Shown here one piece after another: positions 53,589 through 62,784 of a DNA stretch of 64,000 nucleotides. Made by a program: the position numbers and the translations under genes. This DNA is from Rathayibacter rathayi (lineage in GTDB: Bacteria; Actinomycetota; Actinomycetes; Actinomycetales; Microbacteriaceae). The stretch covers positions 62,001 through 126,000 of the forward strand of contig NZ_CP028129.1 in NCBI RefSeq assembly GCF_004011095.1, given 5' to 3'. Positions within the stretch are counted from its first letter, which is position 1, and each line of letters opens with the position of its first letter. The notes below the pieces were generated by a model. The model worked only from the letters and a program-made list of their open reading frames with translations, was not told where the DNA came from and searched no databases.

Positions 53589-54560
53589 ATGACTGCCATC
53601 CGCCCGCGCCGCCTCCGCACGACCCCCGCACTCCGCCGCCTGGTCCAAGAGACGCGCATCCACCCGGCGCAGCTGATCCTGCCGCTCTTCGTAGCCGAGG
53701 GGATCACCCAGGCCCGGCCAATCGGCTCGATGCCGGGAGTGATGCACCACTCGCTGGACAGCGTGCGCGGTGCGGTGACGGAGGCGGCCGAGGCGGGACT
53801 GGGCGGAGTGATGCTCTTCGGCGTGCCCACTACCCGCGACGCGGTCGGCTCCGGAGCGACGGACCCGGACGGCGTGCTCAACGCGGCAACGCGCATCGTC
53901 GTCGAGGAGGTCGGCGACGCTCTGGTCGTGCAGACGGATCTGTGCCTGGACGAGTTCACCGACCACGGCCACTGCGGCGTGCTGGACGATCGCGGGCGCG
54001 TCGACAATGACGCGACGCTCCTCCGCTACGAGGAGATGGCGCTCGCGCAGGCCGCGGCCGGATCGCACCTGCTCGGGCTGTCCGGGATGATGGACGGCCA
54101 GGTCGGAGCGATTCGCGCCGCCCTGGACGGGGCCGGGTACCTCGACACCGCGATCCTCGCCTACTCGGCGAAATACGCCTCCAGCTTCTACGGCCCGTTC
54201 CGCGAGGCGGTGCAGTCCACGCTCGAGGGCGATCGGCGCACCTATCAGCAGGACCCGGCGAACCGCCGAGAGGGCCTGCGCGAGGCGACCCTCGACCTCG
54301 CAGAAGGCGCCGACGTGGTGATGGTCAAGCCGGCGATGAGCTACCTCGACGTGCTCTCGGACGTCGCGGCCGTCTCGGACGTGCCGGTGTGGGCGTACCA
54401 GGTGTCGGGCGAGTACGCGATGATCGAGGCCGCGGCCGCCAACGGGTGGATCTCGCGCGAGCCGGCGATCCTCGAGTCGGTGACCGGCATCCTCCGGGCC
54501 GGGGCCGACGCCGTGCTCACCTACTGGGCGGTTGAGATCGCCCGCGACCTGCTGCGGTAG
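53589..54560 (+). CDS. hemB: Porphobilinogen synthase (ALA dehydratase)
   Basis: 323 residues. Schiff-base lysines in [15 protein letters not shown] near residue 196 and [12 protein letters not shown] near 248. The metal site reads [14 protein letters not shown]: two Cys and an Asp in place of the usual three-Cys zinc site, a mixed type. Condenses two ALA to porphobilinogen. Separated from hemD by the AbiEi-like gene on the opposite strand. GGAGAG precedes the ATG. Confidence 0.94.
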   Translation: MTAIRPRRLRTTPALRRLVQETRIHPAQLILPLFVAEGITQARPIGSMPGVMHHSLDSVRGAVTEAAEAGLGGVMLFGVPTTRDAVGSGATDPDGVLNAATRIVVEEVGDALVVQTDLCLDEFTDHGHCGVLDDRGRVDNDATLLRYEEMALAQAAAGSHLLGLSGMMDGQVGAIRAALDGAGYLDTAILAYSAKYASSFYGPFREAVQSTLEGDRRTYQQDPANRREGLREATLDLAEGADVVMVKPAMSYLDVLSDVAAVSDVPVWAYQVSGEYAMIEAAAANGWISREPAILESVTGILRAGADAVLTYWAVEIARDLLR

Positions 54561-54628
54561 CCCCGCGGCGGCGCTCGGCATCCGGTCAGAAACCGCCCCT
54601 CGCGGGAAAGGGCCCCGGGCAGCGCACG

Positions 54629-54634
54629 TACCCT
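54629..54634 (+). promoter_or_regulatory. -10-like element for hemL
   Basis: TACCCT six bases before the GTG. The intervening GGAGGA could equally be a ribosome binding site on a longer mRNA from hemB, so a leaderless start is only one option. Confidence 0.35.
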
Positions 54635-54640
54635 GGAGGA

Positions 54641-55975
54641 GTGACCAGCTCGGCGAACGACACCCTGTACGAGCGTGCCCGGCACGCGATCCCCGGAGGC
54701 GTCAACTCGCCCGTGCGAGCCTTCCGCTCGGTCGGCGGGACCCCGCGCTTCATGGTCTCTGCGAGAGGCCCGTACATCACGGATGCGGACGGCCGCGAGT
54801 ACGTCGACCTGGTCTGCTCCTGGGGCCCCGCCGTCCTTGGGCACGCGCACCCGGAGGTCGTCGCCGCCGTCCAGGAGGCGGCAGCACGCGGCCTCTCGTT
54901 CGGCGCGTCCACTCCGGCGGAGACGGATCTCGCCGAGCTGGTCGAGGCGCGCATCACGGCCGGCGGGGTCTCGCCGATCGAGAAGCTCCGGCTGGTCTCC
55001 ACGGGCACCGAGGCGACGATGACGGCGATCCGCCTCGCCCGCGGCGTCACGGGCCGCGACCTGCTGATCAAGTTCTCCGGCCACTACCACGGCCACTCCG
55101 ATGGACTGCTCGCCGACGCCGGCTCCGGATTGGCGACCCTCTCGCTCCCCGCCTCCGCCGGCGTCACTGCGGCGACCGCGGCGCAGACGATCGTGCTGCC
55201 CTACAACGACCTGGACGCGGTCCGCGCGGTGCTCGCCACGCGCGGCCCGGACATCGCGGCGGTCATCACTGAGGCGGCCGCCGCCAATATGGGTGTGGTC
55301 GCGCCCGATCCGGGGTTCAACGCGATCCTCGCCGACCTCGTGCACGCGAACGGGTCGCTGCTGATCATGGACGAGGTGTTGACCGGCTTCCGGGTGAGCG
55401 CCGGCGGCTGGTGGGGGCTCGAGAACCGCGACGCCGAGACTCCGTATCGGGTCGACCTCTTCACCTTCGGCAAGGTTATCGGCGGAGGGATGCCGGTCGC
55501 GGCGCTCGGCGGTCGCGCAGACGTGATGGACCACCTCGCCCCGCTAGGGCCGGTGTACCAGGCGGGTACGCTCTCCGGGAACCCGGTCGCCGTGGCGGCG
55601 GGCATCAGGACTCTGCAACTGGCCGATGACGAGGTCTATGCCGCTCTTGACGCCACGGCACGGACGCTGCAGCGGGAGGTCTCGGCAGCACTGAGCGCCG
55701 AGGGCGTCGCGCACACCGTGCAGACGGCGGGGAATCTCTTCAGCTTCCTGTTCACGGATCTGGGCGGCCCGGTGCGCGACTACGCGCAGGTGCAGGCGCA
55801 GGAGTCGTTCCGGTACCCGGCGTTCTTCCACGCGATGCTGGACGCGGGCGTCTCGCTGCCGCCGTCGGTGTTCGAGGCCTGGTTCGTCTCTGCCGCGCAT
55901 GACGACGCGGCGATCGGACGCATCGTGGACGCGCTGCCGAGGGCCGCGAAGGCTGCTGCCGCCGCTCGGGCGTAG
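54641..55975 (+). CDS. hemL: Glutamate-1-semialdehyde 2,1-aminomutase
   Basis: 444 residues, class III aminotransferase fold. [16 protein letters not shown] at the start, [22 protein letters not shown] near residue 120, [23 protein letters not shown] and the PLP lysine in [17 protein letters not shown] near 268. Converts glutamate-1-semialdehyde to 5-aminolevulinate. Last gene of the heme cluster. Confidence 0.95.
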   Translation: MTSSANDTLYERARHAIPGGVNSPVRAFRSVGGTPRFMVSARGPYITDADGREYVDLVCSWGPAVLGHAHPEVVAAVQEAAARGLSFGASTPAETDLAELVEARITAGGVSPIEKLRLVSTGTEATMTAIRLARGVTGRDLLIKFSGHYHGHSDGLLADAGSGLATLSLPASAGVTAATAAQTIVLPYNDLDAVRAVLATRGPDIAAVITEAAAANMGVVAPDPGFNAILADLVHANGSLLIMDEVLTGFRVSAGGWWGLENRDAETPYRVDLFTFGKVIGGGMPVAALGGRADVMDHLAPLGPVYQAGTLSGNPVAVAAGIRTLQLADDEVYAALDATARTLQREVSAALSAEGVAHTVQTAGNLFSFLFTDLGGPVRDYAQVQAQESFRYPAFFHAMLDAGVSLPPSVFEAWFVSAAHDDAAIGRIVDALPRAAKAAAAARA

Positions 55976-56028
55976 ACGTCCGTTCCGGCGTGCCCGGCCG
56001 TCCGCTCGCGGAGTCCGGACACGCGGCG

Positions 56029-56493
56029 TCAACTCCGGCGCGAGACCGACTTCGGCAGCACGAACACCAGGGCGAACGCGGCGAGCTGAATGTATGCGGT
56101 GACCGCAGGGACGACGATGCCGCCGGCGAGGCCCCGGACGACGCGGGCGACGACCAGCTGGGCGTCGTCGGCTGCGAGACCACAGGCGACGCTCGCGACG
56201 GTGAACAGTGCGACTCCGCTGACGACGACCCACTTGTGTCCGAAGCGGTCGCCGAGGCGGCCAGCGGGGATCAGCGCGAGACCGAACGCGAGGGCGTAGC
56301 CGGAGATGATCCAGGAGAGCGTCGACTCCGAGGCGTCGAGGGTGGTGCGGATGGTGGGCAGCGCGACGTTGACGATGGTCGTGTCCAGCAGGGCGATGAA
56401 CCTGCCCGCGAGCAGGACGATCAGCGAGTGCCAGGCGCGCTTGTCGGGGGCGGGAGGGGCGCCGGTCGATCGGGCGGTCGACGTCTCGGTCAT
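56029..56493 (-). pseudogene. DHA2-type MFS exporter with a large internal deletion
   Basis: 154 residues. The first ~125 are the normal N-terminus of a 14-helix drug exporter (SLIVLLAGRFIALLDTTIVN, LSWIISGYALAFGLALIPAG, LGDRFGHKWVVVSG, RVVRGLAGGIVVPAV). Then TAYIQ jumps directly to a terminal helix and tail (LAAFALVFVLPKSVSRRS). About 300 residues between helix 4 and the end are missing without loss of frame. Not a plausible transporter. Confidence 0.75.
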
Positions 56494-56646
56494 CGCAGGG
56501 GTACCTCTCGAAGGGGGAGGAGGGCCTGCCCTATTCGGGGGATACGGCCGGATGTGAATGCTCGCAGGAGAAACCGGATTTCCCCGCGCCGGAATCTGTG
56601 GGGCTTTCAGGCGGGCAGCGCGGCTGAAGCGACCGCGCCGGCGTGC

Positions 56647-57024
56647 TCAGCGGGTTCGCGACTCCGCTCGGCGGGCACAGTCGATGCAGAGCTCAGCCGT
56701 GGGCCGGGCCGCCAGGCGGGCAGCGCCGATCGGGCGGCCGCAGGAGGCGCAGTCGCCGTACGCGCCCGCGCCGAGTCGGGCGCGAGCCGCGTCCAACTCG
56801 CGCGAGGTGCGCGCCAGGGCGTCGCGCACTCCGGCCATCCGCGACCACTCGGCCGACAACGGAGTGCCCTCCGGGTCGTGCTCGTCGTCGGCGGTGCCGT
56901 CGGCGCGATCGCGCAGGAGCTCGACGAGCGAGGCCTCGAGCCGCGCCGTGTCGAGCCGCATCCCGGCCTGCTGCTCGGCCAGCAAAGCGTCCAAGAGGAG
57001 CGCCTCGTCCGGATCCATCGACAT
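56647..57024 (-). CDS. TraR/DksA-type C4 zinc-finger protein
   Basis: 125 residues. A helical hairpin (LLLDALLAEQQAGMRLDTAR) precedes the DksA/TraR zinc finger CASC-x17-CIDC near residues 90-115, followed by ARRAESRTR. The usual acidic tip residues cannot be assigned with confidence. Such proteins act in the RNA polymerase secondary channel or as general zinc-ribbon factors. The short gap to the divergent gene at 57113 suggests a shared promoter region. Confidence 0.75.
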   Translation of the reverse strand: MSMDPDEALLLDALLAEQQAGMRLDTARLEASLVELLRDRADGTADDEHDPEGTPLSAEWSRMAGVRDALARTSRELDAARARLGAGAYGDCASCGRPIGAARLAARPTAELCIDCARRAESRTR

Positions 57025-57112
57025 CCGACCATGCTGCCACCGACGCTCGCCATCGAGCATCGTTGTGCGATCCAGCGCTGACCCGGCGGCAGGCGGCGGG
57101 CAGACTAGGGGC

Positions 57113-57685
57113 ATGCCCGTCGTGACCGTGCTCCCCGACCGCCTCGAACTTCGCCTCACCGTGGCCGAGCGCCTGCTCGCGTTCCACCGCAGCGACATCG
57201 TTGTCGACCGGGCGAACATTCGCTCAGCGACGGTCACGGAGGACCCCTGGATCTGGGTCCGCGGCGTCAGCGCGCCGGGCACCGCGGTGCCGCTCACCCT
57301 CGCGGCCGGCACCTGGAAGTTCCACGGCGGTAGGGACTTCCTGCTGCTCAAGCGGACCGCGTCCGCCGTTGTGATCGACCTGGTCGACGAGGACTACTCC
57401 CGACTGATCGTGAGCACGAAGCACGCGCCCGAGCTGATCGCGGCGCTCCAGCTCGGCACCACGACCGCGGCGATCCCCGTGATCGACACCGACGATCCGG
57501 TGATCCTCCCCGAGGTCGCGGAGCAGGCGGAGCGGACCCAGGCGGCGGCTGCCGCGGAGCCTGCGCCCGCCGCAAAGCCGTCTTCGAAGTCCCGCAGCAC
57601 GGCCAAGCAGCGCGCGGCCCGTCCCGATCCGTCCGTGGAGCACGCGTCGGCCGAGCCGAGCGGCGCCACCGAGGCCGCGGAGTAG
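57113..57685 (+). CDS. Hypothetical protein with PH-like N-terminal domain
   Basis: 190 residues. Residues 1-~115 look like an all-beta domain ending in a helix (VVTVLPDRLELRLTVAERLL, PWIWVRGVSAPGT, FLLLKRTASAVVIDLVDEDY, HAPELIAALQL), reminiscent of bacterial PH-like domains. This is a fold guess. The remainder is disordered and Ala/Glu/Lys-rich. No signal peptide. Followed by palindromic repeat B2. Confidence 0.5.
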   Translation: MPVVTVLPDRLELRLTVAERLLAFHRSDIVVDRANIRSATVTEDPWIWVRGVSAPGTAVPLTLAAGTWKFHGGRDFLLLKRTASAVVIDLVDEDYSRLIVSTKHAPELIAALQLGTTTAAIPVIDTDDPVILPEVAEQAERTQAAAAAEPAPAAKPSSKSRSTAKQRAARPDPSVEHASAEPSGATEAAE

Positions 57686-57694
57686 CCTCGCCGC

Positions 57695-57766
57695 CGCACA
57701 ACGTCAGCTGAGAGACGGTCTCATCGACGATGGTGGATGAGACGGCCTCTCAGCTGACGTTGCGTC
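57695..57766. repeat. Palindromic intergenic repeat, family B copy 2
   Basis: Arms CAACGTCAGCTGAGAG (57699-57714) and CTCTCAGCTGACGTTG, plus inner GTCTCATC / GATGAGAC, around the loop GACGATGGTG. Inverted relative to B1 and about three-quarters identical to it by eye. Lies between two convergent genes. Confidence 0.9.
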
Positions 57767-57767
57767 G

Positions 57768-58778
57768 TCAGGCGCGGACGTCCACCAGCGTCCGACCGTG
57801 CGAACGGCCCGCAAGCAGGTGCTCCGCGGCATCGACGGCGCCGCCGAGCGGCACCGTGGTGGTCAGGCCGTCGAGGAGCTCGAGATCGAGGTCATGGGCG
57901 AGCCGGCGCCACGCTTCCTCGCGGAGCTTGCGCGGGGCCTGCACCGAGTTGATGCCCGCGAGCGTCACTCCGCGCAGGATGAACGGCATGACGCTCGCCG
58001 GCAGATCGGGGCCTTGCGCGAGGCCGCACGCGGCCACGGTCCCACCCCAACGCGTCTGCGCGAGGGCGTTGGCGAGGGTGTGCGAGCCGGCGGAGTCCAC
58101 GGCTCCCGCCCACCGCTCGGACTGCAGCGGCTTGCCGCCCTCGTGCAGCTCGGCGCGGTCGATGACGTCGGCGGCGCCGAGGCGCTGCAGCACAGCGCCG
58201 TGCTCGCCGAGCCGACCGGTCGAGGCGACGACCTCGTGTCCCAACCGGGCGAGGAGCGCCACGGCCAGCGACCCGACTCCGCCGGAGGCCCCCGTCACCA
58301 GTACCGGCCCGCTGCCCGGGCGCACGCCGTGCCGCTCAAGGGCCAGCACGGCCAGCATCGCCGTGAAGCCCGCGGTACCGATCGCGCCCGCGCGCGCCGA
58401 CGAGATCGCGCCGGGCAACCGCAGCAGCGACGCGGAGTCGACCCGGGCCCGCTCGGCGAGCCCGCCGTCGTAGCGCTCGCCGAGACCCGCGCCGTTCAGC
58501 ACCACGCGGTCGCCGGAGTCGAAGCGCTCGCCCGCCTCGCCGTCCGCGTACTCCACGGTACCGACCAGGTCGATGCCGGCGACGAGCGGGGTGCGCCGCA
58601 CGATGCCCGGCCTTCCCGCCAGCGCGAGCGCGTCCTTGTAGTTGACGCTCGAGTACTCGACGGCGATCGACACGTCGCCGTGCGAGCGGTCGGGGTCGTC
58701 GCGCTCGAGGAGGCGGGCTCGATTCGGGGTGTCGGTGTCGGAGTCGGAGTGCCGCTCGACGACGATGGCTCGGTACAT
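57768..58778 (-). CDS. Acrylyl-CoA reductase-like quinone oxidoreductase (YhdH/AcuI family)
   Basis: 336 residues, zinc-free medium-chain reductase. EYSSVNYKDALALAGRPGIV near residue 42, LVAGIDLVGTVE, GTAGFTAMLAVLALERHG and the NADPH-binding VLVTGASGGVGSLAVALLARLGHEV near 160 are the YhdH/AcuI signature. Reduces acrylyl-CoA or similar enoyl/quinone substrates. ATG at 58778. Confidence 0.85.
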   Translation of the reverse strand: MYRAIVVERHSDSDTDTPNRARLLERDDPDRSHGDVSIAVEYSSVNYKDALALAGRPGIVRRTPLVAGIDLVGTVEYADGEAGERFDSGDRVVLNGAGLGERYDGGLAERARVDSASLLRLPGAISSARAGAIGTAGFTAMLAVLALERHGVRPGSGPVLVTGASGGVGSLAVALLARLGHEVVASTGRLGEHGAVLQRLGAADVIDRAELHEGGKPLQSERWAGAVDSAGSHTLANALAQTRWGGTVAACGLAQGPDLPASVMPFILRGVTLAGINSVQAPRKLREEAWRRLAHDLDLELLDGLTTTVPLGGAVDAAEHLLAGRSHGRTLVDVRA

Positions 58779-58815
58779 GGGCCCACGCTACGCCCGCCCG
58801 CCCGTGCCCGGGCGG

Positions 58816-59589
58816 TCAGTTCAGGGGCCGGACGCCCTCGGGGAGGGCTCCGCCGGAGTAGAGCGCAACGGCCGCATCCTGCAGCGCGGTCAGGGCGACG
58901 CGCTGCGTCCACGGGCCGTACGAGACCCGGGCGAGCCCGAGCTCCTCGAAGCGGGCGGGGGACTGTGATCCGGGGACGCCGATGACGCTGACGCGGTGCC
59001 GGCCGAGGGCGCCGACCAGGGCCTCCAGCTCGACGTCCTGCAGCAGGCCGGGCACGAAGAAGCACGTCGCTCCGGCGTCGAGGTAGGCGCGGCCGCGCTC
59101 GATCGCGTCGGCCAGGACCTCGCCGCGGTCGCGCTCGCCGGCGCGGAGGATGACGTCGGTGCGGGCGTTGAGCGCGAAGGGCACTGCCTCCTCCTCGGCC
59201 GCGGCGACGGCCTTCTCGACCGCGCGCAGTGCCTCGGGGAGCGGTTTCGCCTGGTCCTCGAGGTTTGCGCCCACGACGCCCACCTCGATCGCGCGGCGGA
59301 CTGTCTCGCCCGCGTCGCCGTAGCCGGCCTCGAGGTCGGCCGACACCGGTACCTCGACGGCGGCGGCGATCCGCTCGATCATGCCCAGGTGCAGCTCCAG
59401 CGGGATCCGCTCACCGTCCTCGTAGCCGAATGTCGCGGCGATCGAGTGGCTCGCGGTCGCGAGCGCGCGCGTCTCGGGGAGCGCAGCGATCGTGGTCGCG
59501 CTAATGACGTCCCAGACGTTCACCATCTGCAGCAGCTCGGGGGCGGTGTGGAGGTCGACAAGGGTGCGTCCGCGGGCTTCGATGCTCAT
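58816..59589 (-). CDS. Isocitrate lyase/PEP-mutase superfamily protein
   Basis: 257 residues. Barrel motifs NVWDVISATTIAAL, PVSADLEAGYGD (Mg-binding Asp/Glu) near residue 83, GANLEDQ, and FALNARTDVIL near 137. The KKCGH loop of true isocitrate lyases is absent, as in the large subgroup annotated as PEP phosphonomutase-like or 2-methylisocitrate-lyase-like; substrate unknown. The ATG overlaps the stop of the zinc-ribbon fragment upstream (ATGA), so it was probably translated after that gene before the latter was truncated. Confidence 0.8.
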   Translation of the reverse strand: MSIEARGRTLVDLHTAPELLQMVNVWDVISATTIAALPETRALATASHSIAATFGYEDGERIPLELHLGMIERIAAAVEVPVSADLEAGYGDAGETVRRAIEVGVVGANLEDQAKPLPEALRAVEKAVAAAEEEAVPFALNARTDVILRAGERDRGEVLADAIERGRAYLDAGATCFFVPGLLQDVELEALVGALGRHRVSVIGVPGSQSPARFEELGLARVSYGPWTQRVALTALQDAAVALYSGGALPEGVRPLN

Positions 59590-59745
59590 GGAACGAGCGT
59601 AGAGCCCGCATGCGCGGCGCAGACCGTGGCTTCGCAGTCCGCGCACACCACGAGCTGCGCGCGGCAGGAGGGCTGGGTGCAGTTGCGCATGCGGCTCGTC
59701 GGAGCCGCGCAGCAGGCGCACCGGCCGAGCGCCTCGGCGTCGGGG
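59586..59745 (-). pseudogene. C-terminal zinc-ribbon fragment, resembling the tail of TrhO-type rhodanese proteins
   Basis: Reading minus: RQPFFPDAEALGRCACCAAP, then TSRMRNCTQPSCRAQLVVCA, then DCEATVCAAHAGSTLVP and stop. The C-x2-C, C-x4-C, C-x2-C arrangement resembles the C-terminal zinc site of TrhO/YceA rhodanese-related proteins. No rhodanese domain precedes it: homology ends near 59745, exactly where plus-strand YitT homology begins. Family assignment is tentative. Confidence 0.55.
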
Positions 59746-59746
59746 A

Positions 59747-60132
59747 AGAAGGGCTGGCGGTTCACGCTGCGGACGATGTTCTCGATCGTGCTGGTCTCGC
59801 TCCTGGCCGGGCTGCATCCGCTCGCGTTCAGTGAGCTGCGGATCGAGCCCGTCTACGGGGTGCTCACGGGCGATATCCTCGCGGGGATCGGGCTCCTCAT
59901 CCTCGTCCGGCACGGGTCGAGCCTGGGCGGATTCAGCGTCGTCGCGCTGATCACGCAGGAACGGTTGGGCTGGCGGGCGGGCTACGTGATGATGGCCCTC
60001 GACGCTTGCGTGGTAGCCGCGGCGCTCCTGGTGGTGCCGGCGCTGAACGTGCTGATCTCGGCGGCGGGCGTCGTCGTGCTGAACCTGGTGCTGGCGTTCA
60101 ACCACCGGCCGGGACGCTATCTCGGGTCGTGA
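59747..60132 (+). pseudogene. YitT-family membrane protein, N-terminus deleted
   Basis: The frame reads KKGWRFTLRTMFSIVLVSLL, then GDILAGIGLLILVRHGSSLG, then GFSVVALITQERLGWRAGYV, and ends LNLVLAFNHRPGRYLGS. This is the C-terminal two thirds of a YitT (DUF161) protein. The first ~80 residues, with two or three helices, are gone. A start could be improvised at an internal ATG (59774 or 59689), but the fold would be incomplete. Confidence 0.75.
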
Positions 60133-60219
60133 CCTGCTCCGCAAGCCCTTCGGCGGGCCGGAGCGGGTTCCTAGGCTGAGGTCGCGGGCCCCGCCCGCCT
60201 TTCCCGAATGGAGAACCGG

Positions 60220-60759
60220 ATGTCCGACTGGACCTATGACCCCTACGCCCGCCTCGGCGAGGTGCCGACCTTCACGCTCGAGAGCGACGACATCGCCGAC
60301 GGAGCGCCCCTGTCCGCCCGTCAGTACGGCGAGAGTTCCGGCGGCGAGGACGTCTCGCCGCAGCTGCGCTGGTCGGGAGCGCCGGCCGAGACCAAGAGTT
60401 TCGCCGTCACCGTGTTCGATCCGGACGCGCCGACCGGCTCCGGGTTCTGGCACTGGGCGCTCTACAACCTCCCCGCCGACACCACTGAGCTGCCCACCGG
60501 AGCCGGAGCCGCCGGCTTCGAGCTGCTCCCGGCCGGCGCCCAGACGCTCCCTAACGAGATGCGGCTGCGCCAGTTCGTCGGAGCGGCCCCGCCAGACCGC
60601 GAGCACCGGTACTTCTTCGTGGTGCACGCGCTCGACGTGGAGTCGCTGGATCTGGATCCGGAGTCGACTCCTGCGATCCTCGGCTTCAACGCCCACTTCC
60701 ACACGCTCGCGCGGGCGCAGATCGTGGCGACGGCGACCCCGGACGGCGCGAAGGGTTGA
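60220..60759 (+). CDS. YbhB/YbcL family PEBP-like protein
   Basis: 179 residues. The PEBP signature runs TFTLESDDIADGAPL, GEDVSPQLRWSGAP, VTVFDPDAPTGSGFWHWALYNLP (ligand-binding DPDAP and HW) and ends HFHTLARAQIVATATP. No signal peptide. The ATG at 60220 has GGAGAA upstream. Phosphatidylethanolamine-binding family; bacterial role undefined. A second, truncated copy of its 3' third is at 61572. Confidence 0.85.
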   Translation: MSDWTYDPYARLGEVPTFTLESDDIADGAPLSARQYGESSGGEDVSPQLRWSGAPAETKSFAVTVFDPDAPTGSGFWHWALYNLPADTTELPTGAGAAGFELLPAGAQTLPNEMRLRQFVGAAPPDREHRYFFVVHALDVESLDLDPESTPAILGFNAHFHTLARAQIVATATPDGAKG

Positions 60760-60805
60760 GCGAGTCGGTCGTGATACGCCGCTGTGCGACTCGTCGCGAT
60801 CCGCC

Positions 60806-61567
60806 CTACCCGAAGAGGGTGCGCGCCTCCTCGTAGCGGGCGTCGGGGACCGTCTTGAGGGTGCCGAGCGCCTCGGCGAAGTCGACGTGGTAGATGTCGG
60901 TGCCCCGCAGGGCGACCATGCGGCCCCAGTGCTCGGCCACGACGGAGTCGATCGCGGCCATGCCCAGGCGGGTCGCGAGGACGCGGTCGAACGCGGTGGG
61001 CGTTCCGCCGCGCTGGATGTGGCCGAGCGTGGTCGCGCGGGTCTCGATGCCCGTGCGCTCCTCGATCAGCGGAGCGAGGAGCTCGCCGATCCCGCCCAGG
61101 CGCGGCCGACCGAAGGCGTCCAGGCCGCGCTCGGAGTGGGCGTCGTCCATCGTGTCGAGCGAGAAGCCCTCGGCGACGACGACCAGCGGCGCGCGGCCCC
61201 GGTCCTGAGCGCTCTGCACCCACTCGACGATCTGGTCGAGCGAGGTGCGCTTCTCGGGGATCAGGATGACGTGGGCGCCCGCGGCCATGCCGGAGTGCAG
61301 CGCGATCCAACCGACATGGCGCCCCATGACCTCGGCGACCATGCAGCGGCCGTGCGAGTCGCCGGTGGTGCGGAGGCGATCCATCGCGTCGGTCGCGATG
61401 CCGACGGCGGTGTCGAAGCCGAAGGTGTAGTCGGTGGCGCCGAGGTCGTTGTCGATGGTCTTGGGGACGCCGACGATCTTCAAGCCCGCATCAGTGAGGC
61501 GCTTGGCCGCGGCGAGAGTGCCCTCGCCGCCGATCGCGATGATCGAGTCGATCCCCTGTCGTGCCAT
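60806..61567 (-). pseudogene. pfkA: 6-phosphofructokinase lacking its N-terminal third
   Basis: The 253-residue frame starts MARQGIDSIIAIGGEGTLAA and contains GVPKTIDNDLGATDYTFGFDTAV (catalytic Asp region), CMVAEVMGRHVGWIALHSG and LGHIQRGGTPTAFDRVLATRLG. The first ~90 residues of a normal PFK are missing, including the glycine-rich nucleotide loop. An in-frame TAA lies two codons before the ATG, and PEBP-derived sequence begins there. It cannot be a standard PFK; another copy must exist if glycolysis is intact. Confidence 0.8.
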
Positions 61568-61571
61568 CGTT

Positions 61572-61739
61572 TACTTCATCGTCGTGCACGCGCTCGACGT
61601 CGAGTCGCTCGACCTCGATCCGGAATCAACGCCGGCGATCCTGGGCGTCACTGCACCCTTCCACACGCTCGCGCGGGCGCAGATCGTGGTGACGGCGACG
61701 CCGAGCGGCGCGACGGGGTTACGCGCGGCGGGCGGGTAG
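61572..61739 (+). pseudogene. 3' fragment of a second PEBP gene
   Basis: The frame YFIVVHALDVESLDLDPEST, then PAILG, then FHTLARAQIVVTATPSG and a stop is nearly identical in protein to the end of the intact PEBP gene at 60220, with roughly 80% base identity by eye. The first two thirds are missing; homology begins within five bases of the PFK truncation. Confidence 0.85.
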
Positions 61740-61990
61740 GCGTTACCCGGGGCGAATCACCCTTCGCACGCGAGATTCGGACCATCGTTGCCGATTCGCG
61801 GCGTCGTGCAGTGCATTCGGAGCGAGGGCGAGCTTCCCCTGACCCGTTGATTCTCCCAAACAAGCCCGGGCGTGATGTCCTTTCCGTCCCGAAGATACTC
61901 AGCGTCATAACCTGGGCGCAACGGCCGCTCCTGCTCGCGAGCAAGTCTCTGGCCCCCAGGGGGGCGACTGAGTCTTGAACGTGGGGAAGA
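61740..61990. other. Gene-free junction sequence of lower GC
   Basis: About 250 bases with no supported ORF, repeat or promoter. GC falls here relative to the sequence on the left, marking the start of the atypical right-hand segment. Confidence 0.4.
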
Positions 61991-62551
61991 CTAGCTCGCC
62001 GATGGGCGCGGGTCTGTGTCTCCCGATAAGGATCCGCTTCCTGAGCCTGCCGGATGTTCGCTCGACTGCGACTTCGTTGGAACGCTGCCCGTCTGCACAT
62101 GTTGCCCGGTGATCGGAGTTGCCAGGACCACGGAAACGTCGAGCGGCTTCGATGGCGCCAGATTGGCGGGCGCCCACCGCAGGTAGACGGCTTTCGTCTC
62201 CACCGGAGGAAGCCGCAACTCCTTCCTCAGGCTGTCGCGGAGCGCGTCCATGACGGGCTTCAAACGGAAGCCTTCTTTGTTCCCGGTGTTCTGGATGGTC
62301 TCGACCGCTCGAATCTCCTCGCACTTGCCGAGCAACACGATGTCGATCACCGCGTCTTCCGCCGCCTGAATCTGCTCGCGCGTCACTGCCTCTCGGTCGA
62401 CGGCGTTCGCGATCGAATGGTAGGCCTGGATGAGGTACTGAATGCGGAGAGTCCGGCGTTGAGACTCCTGCTCGCGAGACTTCGTCAGCAGGTGACCGAC
62501 GAGACTTCCTACGAGTGCACCAAGAAGCGAGGCCGCGACGGTAAGGATCAT
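61991..62551 (-). CDS. Single-pass membrane protein, hypothetical, atypical composition
   Basis: 186 residues from the ATG at 62551. One N-terminal helix (MILTVAASLLGALVGSLVGH) is followed by a basic, helical region (TKSREQESQRRTLRIQYLIQ, REAVTREQIQAAEDAVIDIV) and a hydrophilic tail with PSAS end. Upstream GTG at 62572 is an alternative start. Lower GC and less biased codon third positions than its neighbours suggest transfer. No family recognised; such proteins often sit on islands. Confidence 0.5.
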   Translation of the reverse strand: MILTVAASLLGALVGSLVGHLLTKSREQESQRRTLRIQYLIQAYHSIANAVDREAVTREQIQAAEDAVIDIVLLGKCEEIRAVETIQNTGNKEGFRLKPVMDALRDSLRKELRLPPVETKAVYLRWAPANLAPSKPLDVSVVLATPITGQHVQTGSVPTKSQSSEHPAGSGSGSLSGDTDPRPSAS

Positions 62552-62784
62552 GTTGGTAGTGCTTGAGTCCACCGCGCCAGAGTACGGCCAAGGATCCGTC
62601 AGGGAGGGCAGAGCCCCGGAATGGGGTGTCCGAATACGATCGCGGAGTCCTCTACCGTCATGTGGCAAGAGGGTGCTCCTGAGCCGGGCGCGCAGAAGGT
62701 CTGCTCGGGCCGACAGCCTAAGATCGAGCATCAACACTCCACTTTGTACCCCGAATTTTCCCCCTTTAAGACGATGCGCCAGTT

